Assembly: GCA_002179805.1 (NCBI GenBank)
Contig: NAVB01000357.1
Span: forward strand, 1-11,420
Length of the DNA: 11,420 bases
Reading direction: 5' to 3'
DNA from: Acanthamoeba lenticulata
Taxonomy: Eukaryota > Discosea > Longamoebia > Acanthamoebidae
Below are positions 8,342 through 11,420 of this stretch, piece by piece; position 1 is the stretch's first letter, and each line of letters starts with the position of its first letter. Position numbers and translations under genes: made by a program. The notes below the pieces were generated by a model, which was not told where the DNA came from, searched no databases, and saw nothing but the letters and a program-made list of their open reading frames with translations.

Positions 8342-9956
8342 TCATGGGCGAGACTCTTCCTTCGCCTTGTCGTCCTTTTCCTTCTTTTTCTTCTTGGAGC
8401 CCTTCTTCTTCTCGCGCTTCTTCTTGGCCGCCCTGGTCTGCTCCTTCTTCTTCTTTTTGATGTCGGCGTAGAGCTCGTTCCTGTACTCGGCCGTGCTGTA
8501 CTTCTTGTTGTCGTCGATGGAGATCTTGATCGTGTTGCTGCACGACGGCTCGTCATCCGGGTTGTGGAACTGAGCCACGTACGGGTGGAGCAGCGCCTCC
8601 TCGGCGCTGATGCGCTTGTCGGGGTTGAACTGCAGGAGACGTCGCAGGAGGTCAAGTGCCTCGTCCGATGCCGTAGAATAGATGTCCGACAAGGCCCTGG
8701 AGAGGTCCATAAGACGCAAAGTGAGCACAGGGATCAGGAAGGCTCAGAAGGAGGATCGGCGACCAGCGTACCGAGGCTGGGATGGCGGAAGGCTCTCCAG
8801 CATCTTGCCCGCGAACGGGGACTTGATGGCTTCGATGTCTTCCGAACAGGGCCGTCCAGTCACCTCGATGATGCGGTCCAGCTGGTTCATGGTCGACGTG
8901 CCGGGGAACATGGGCTTCCCGCCCAGCAGCTCACCCAGGATGCATCCCAGCGACCACATGTCCACGCCCTTGGTGTATCTGCGGATCCATCGCAAGCCGT
9001 CAGTGTTGTTGCCTCTCTGCCCGAAGCGTCAGTCAGGGAGGCGGTACCGCTGCGATCCGAGGAGGATCTCTGGTGCTCGATACCAGCGCGTGGCCACGTA
9101 GTCGGTCAGGACTGGGTTCTCGACATCCTCGTTCTCGAGCGCGGCGATCGACCTGGCCAGGCCAAAGTCGGCCACCTTGACCAGGCACTCTGAGTTCAAC
9201 AGCAGATTGCTCGGCTGTTGGTTGGTGGTTGGTGTGAGCACCCGGCCTCGTCCCTGTGTCCATGGGCGAATGCAAGTGGGGCGGCGCGCACCTTCATGTC
9301 CCTGTGCAAGACATCACCCGAGTGCATGTACTTGAGGGCCTTGAGGAGCTGGTAGATGATGTACTGCTTGTGCACTTCGGCCAAGATGCCAGCACGGATG
9401 ACCTCGTGCAGGTCCGTTTCTGCCTCGCCCAACGTGCACGTTAGAGGCGAAGGATTCGGGGCCAAATAGGTCCGGATACGATACCCATGTACTCAAAGAC
9501 GAGGTAGATGTCGCGGTCGTTGTCGGCCTTGATCACCTTCAGCAGCTTGATGATGTTTTCGTGCCCGCCCAACTCCTGCAGAAACATGATCTCCCTGCAG
9601 TGCAAGAGGAGAAAGTCGATTAAGTCGTCGCGCTAAGATTAAGATATGTTTCTTGTTCCTCAACAACCAACCTGAAGGTTCGCTGGGCGTCGGTGGCGTT
9701 TTGAAAGGCGTCGAAAATCTTCTTCAAAGCGACGTCCTTCATGTCCTTCTTGTCCAACGCTTTCCACACAATTCCATACGCCTTGAGGAGGAAGGCGAGA
9801 GTGTTGGTTCAATGAAGAAATCAACATAGATCACCATCAGTTCAATTGGGAGGCGATGTCAACAGAAGGTCATCGTGGCCGCAAACGTACTCCCTTCCCA
9901 AGCTTGGCGACGATGTCGTAGCGCTTGAGTACATTCTTGTCGATCTCGTCACTCAT
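8342..9956 (-). CDS. MAPK15/ERK7-8-type MAP kinase with TDY loop, seven exons
   Basis: Exons in order: 9956-9891, 9781-9672, 9594-9485, 9419-9292, 9214-9048, 8978-8772 and 8696-8342, giving 380 residues. It is a Ser/Thr protein kinase of the MAPK family. Visible motifs are the glycine loop GKGAYGIVW (20-28), catalytic Lys42 (VALKK), LHRDMKPSN with Asp136, DFG at 154-156, activation loop TDY at 175-177, and the APE motif ending at 187. Family-defining wording includes [32 protein letters not shown] and [19 protein letters not shown], which match MAPK15 (ERK7/8) rather than ERK1/2, p38 or JNK. The glycine loop is split by the first intron exactly at GKG/AYG. The tail after the kinase domain is short and Lys-rich (8345-8464). 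It lacks the long regulatory C-terminus of animal MAPK15. The usual roles of this subfamily are cilium or autophagy control in animals and chemotaxis signalling in Dictyostelium; the role here is unknown. Confidence 0.92.
8345..8464 (-). repeat. Lys-rich C-terminal tail of the kinase
   Basis: The last 40 residues contain about 20 lysines in runs ([20 protein letters not shown]). This could act as a nuclear or nucleolar localisation or phosphoinositide-binding tail. On the plus strand it appears as a CTT-rich pyrimidine tract. Confidence 0.75.
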
Positions 9957-10504
9957 GGCTTCAGAGTTGTGCCAGCAAACAGAGGTGCAGGTCCTCGAGT
10001 GTGCACTGCAAATCTTGCGCTACACACTCGGACGCAGGGCAGCAGTGCAGAAAAGGGAAAGAGCTCTAACATGCAACACGGCTGGAAAAAGGAAAGCCGA
10101 TTCCTAATTCACGTCACATCGCCAACAATACCAGGCAACCCACAGGCCTGCCCGGGTGCGGAGGAACCGGTCGTCCCAACGTCAGAGTTGCCTTTTGTGA
10201 TCAATAAAAATAGATCAAGAAATGAAGCAAAAAACAAAAATTTGATAAACATGTTTACTAAATTCTATTATTTGTGTTTGTTACTTGTGAACGTTCTCGC
10301 AAACAAGCCAAAAGGAGGTGTGATGGTGGGGATCATAAATTAAAGAAGAAAGAAGAAGAAGAAGAGCGAAGAACGGGAGAGAAGAAGCAGAAGAACAAGA
10401 AGAAGAAGCAGAACAACGCTCAAGTAGAGGTTTTGTACACAACAACAGGGGCGGGGAGCTGATGGTGGGCCAACCAGCTCTCTCGTCGTCGTTGCCGTTT
10501 CTGC
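9957..10504. other. Intergenic region upstream of the kinase gene and downstream of the LRR gene
   Basis: In these 548 bp I see no gene that I can support. The kinase promoter must lie in the left part. The middle (about 10195-10280) is AT-rich, with an AATAAA at 10203-10208 on the plus strand that no plus-strand gene explains. A purine-rich tract occupies 10342-10414. Plus-strand open frames here lack family resemblance and are low complexity. Confidence 0.6.
10342..10414 (+). repeat. Polypurine GAA-rich tract
   Basis: About 73 bp are almost wholly A and G, mostly GAA triplets, broken by a few C residues. The tract lies downstream of the LRR gene stop on the opposite strand, where the mRNA would read CUU-rich. 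No coding role is seen. Confidence 0.8.
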
Positions 10505-11372
10505 TCACTTCTTTCTGGCCTTCTTCTCTTGTTTCTTCTGCGCACCTGTTTGCCATCATCACCACCAAGACCATGACCAAGACCATCATCATCATCACCA
10601 GTTAGCCACCTCGAATGACAAAGGGCCCAAGCAGGTGGCCACGCACTCTTGGCGGCTCGCTTGAGGACAAAGTTATAGGTGTCCCGCCCACCGGCGCCTC
10701 GCACGGAAGCTGTTGTGGTTGGCCATGTGAAAGAGTCGTCAGCTGCCATCGTCCACGCCACAGACAAAGAACGCCGAGGGCGGGGCGATGATGGTGGTGG
10801 TGATGGTCTAGAAATATATACCGGGCAGGTTGTCAAAGGGATTGCCGTCGACCTTGAGCTCGGAGAGGGAGGTCATGTTGACCATCTCGTCGGGCAAGTC
10901 GTTGAGCAAGTTGTCCGTCACCACAAACAGCTCGAGCGCCGCGAGGTTGCCGATCGACTTGGGCAGCTCCACCATCTTGTTGTGCTCCAGATGCAGCTGG
11001 ACAAATGACTCAGTGAGTGCGACGTCTCGCCATTGCTGCTCTTTATCGTTGTTGTTGTGAAAGCGGCCAATCAGTACCTGCTTGATGGACAGGAGCTCGC
11101 CGATCTCATGAGGCAGCGTGAGGAGCTCGTTGTAGCCGACGCGCAGCTCGGTGAGGCCCGCGAGCAGCGAAATCTCGCCTGGCAGCTGGTCGTGTTGTTG
11201 GTGTTGGTGGTGATGTTAAGATGAGGCCCTCCTGACGCCACAAAACAACGACAACACCAACAAAGCCTCTGAACAGGGGCGGGCGAGTACGTACTCGGTC
11301 GAGCTGGTTCTCCTCCAGGTTGAGTTGCTTGAGCGTTGTGAGCGCCCCGACGCTGTTGGAGAGCCTCTTCAA
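10505..11372 (-). CDS. Ras-group leucine-rich-repeat protein (5' partial)
   Basis: Exons visible in order: 11372-11295, 11185-11078, 10996-10822, 10709-10647 and 10545-10505, totalling 154 residues and TGA. Joining them makes a continuous array of 23-residue leucine-rich repeats: LPGEISLLAGLTELRVGYNE, LPHEIGELLSIKQLHLEHN, LPKSIGNLAALELFVVTDN and LPDEMVNMTSLSELKVDGN. Each starts with LP, as in the SHOC2, Scribble and plant PIRL type. At least five repeats are seen, and more are expected upstream. The end is a capping segment (NLPASVRGAGGRDTYNFVLK) and a basic tail, KRAAKSAQKKQEKKARKK. The last splice (donor GTGCGT at 10646, acceptor at 10546) is my preferred model. Without it the frame continues to 10420 with an unrelated, low-complexity end. 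Proteins of this type are protein-binding scaffolds in Ras-type signalling; no partner can be named. Confidence 0.85.
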
Positions 11373-11420
11373 CTGTTTTACAGCCGTTTAAAAAATGTTT
11401 CATTTCGAAATAATAATATC
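11373..11420 (-). other. 3' part of an intron of the LRR gene
   Basis: On the minus strand this AT-rich stretch ends in AAACAG just before the leucine codon at 11372 that continues the repeat array. The preceding exon lies outside the window. Confidence 0.65.

Noticed and set aside
8306..9193. Plus-strand open frame of 295 codons opposite the kinase
   Set aside because: It is a shadow of the kinase exons, whose splicing, motifs and residue spacing are unambiguous on the minus strand.
10109..10116. CRE-like TCACGTCA element upstream of the kinase
   Set aside because: One mismatch to TGACGTCA, single copy, and about 150 bp upstream of the ATG; not distinguishable from chance.
9846..10343. Plus-strand open frame between the kinase and LRR genes
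   Set aside because: It overlaps the first kinase exon, has no recognisable domain, and its second half is AT-rich intergenic sequence.

Overview
The window looks like nuclear DNA of a gene-dense, GC-rich, intron-rich protist, most likely an Acanthamoeba-type amoebozoan. Exons are GC-rich and heavy in homopolymeric tracts. Introns are short (about 55-115 bp), GT-AG, often with GTACG- or GTGCG-type donors. Intergenic spacers are small and AT-rich. The F-box/ankyrin-like gene carries the WARANGCPWDE-type repeat that is abundant in Acanthamoeba, oomycetes and their large DNA viruses. The organism is inferred. The gene identities rest on recognisable family motifs that become continuous only when the introns described here are removed.

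Layout, left to right: (1) 101-2264 (+), the 3' part of a gene for a PTEN/tensin-type C2 domain followed by a long Gln/Pro/His-rich tail with endocytic-type short motifs. (2) 2351-3908 (-), an eight-exon adenine/adenosine deaminase-family gene with all catalytic residues at the canonical spacing. (3) 3983-4715 (+), Mediator subunit MED21, three exons. (4) 4916-5794 (-), an F-box-like/ankyrin-like repeat protein. (5) 5944-8233 (+), a UVSSA-like transcription-coupled repair scaffold, three exons, with a very acidic C-terminal half. (6) 8342-9956 (-), a MAPK15/ERK7-8-type MAP kinase with a TDY activation loop, seven exons. (7) 10505-11372 (-), the 3' part of a Ras-group leucine-rich-repeat protein, five exons visible.

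The first six genes alternate strands. Two pairs are head-to-head: deaminase/MED21 with 74 bp between start codons, and F-box/UVSSA with 149 bp. Three pairs are tail-to-tail with 86-200 bp between stops. The genes do not form an obvious pathway. MED21 and UVSSA both act on RNA polymerase II; the others are metabolic, trafficking and signalling genes. I see no mobile element, CRISPR array, rRNA or tRNA. No wholly new system is evident. The more interesting points are the domain combinations (C2 plus endocytic tail; UVSSA-like protein without a recognisable C-terminal zinc module but with two TFIIH-type acidic motifs), the TDY kinase, and several splice-site oddities in the deaminase gene.
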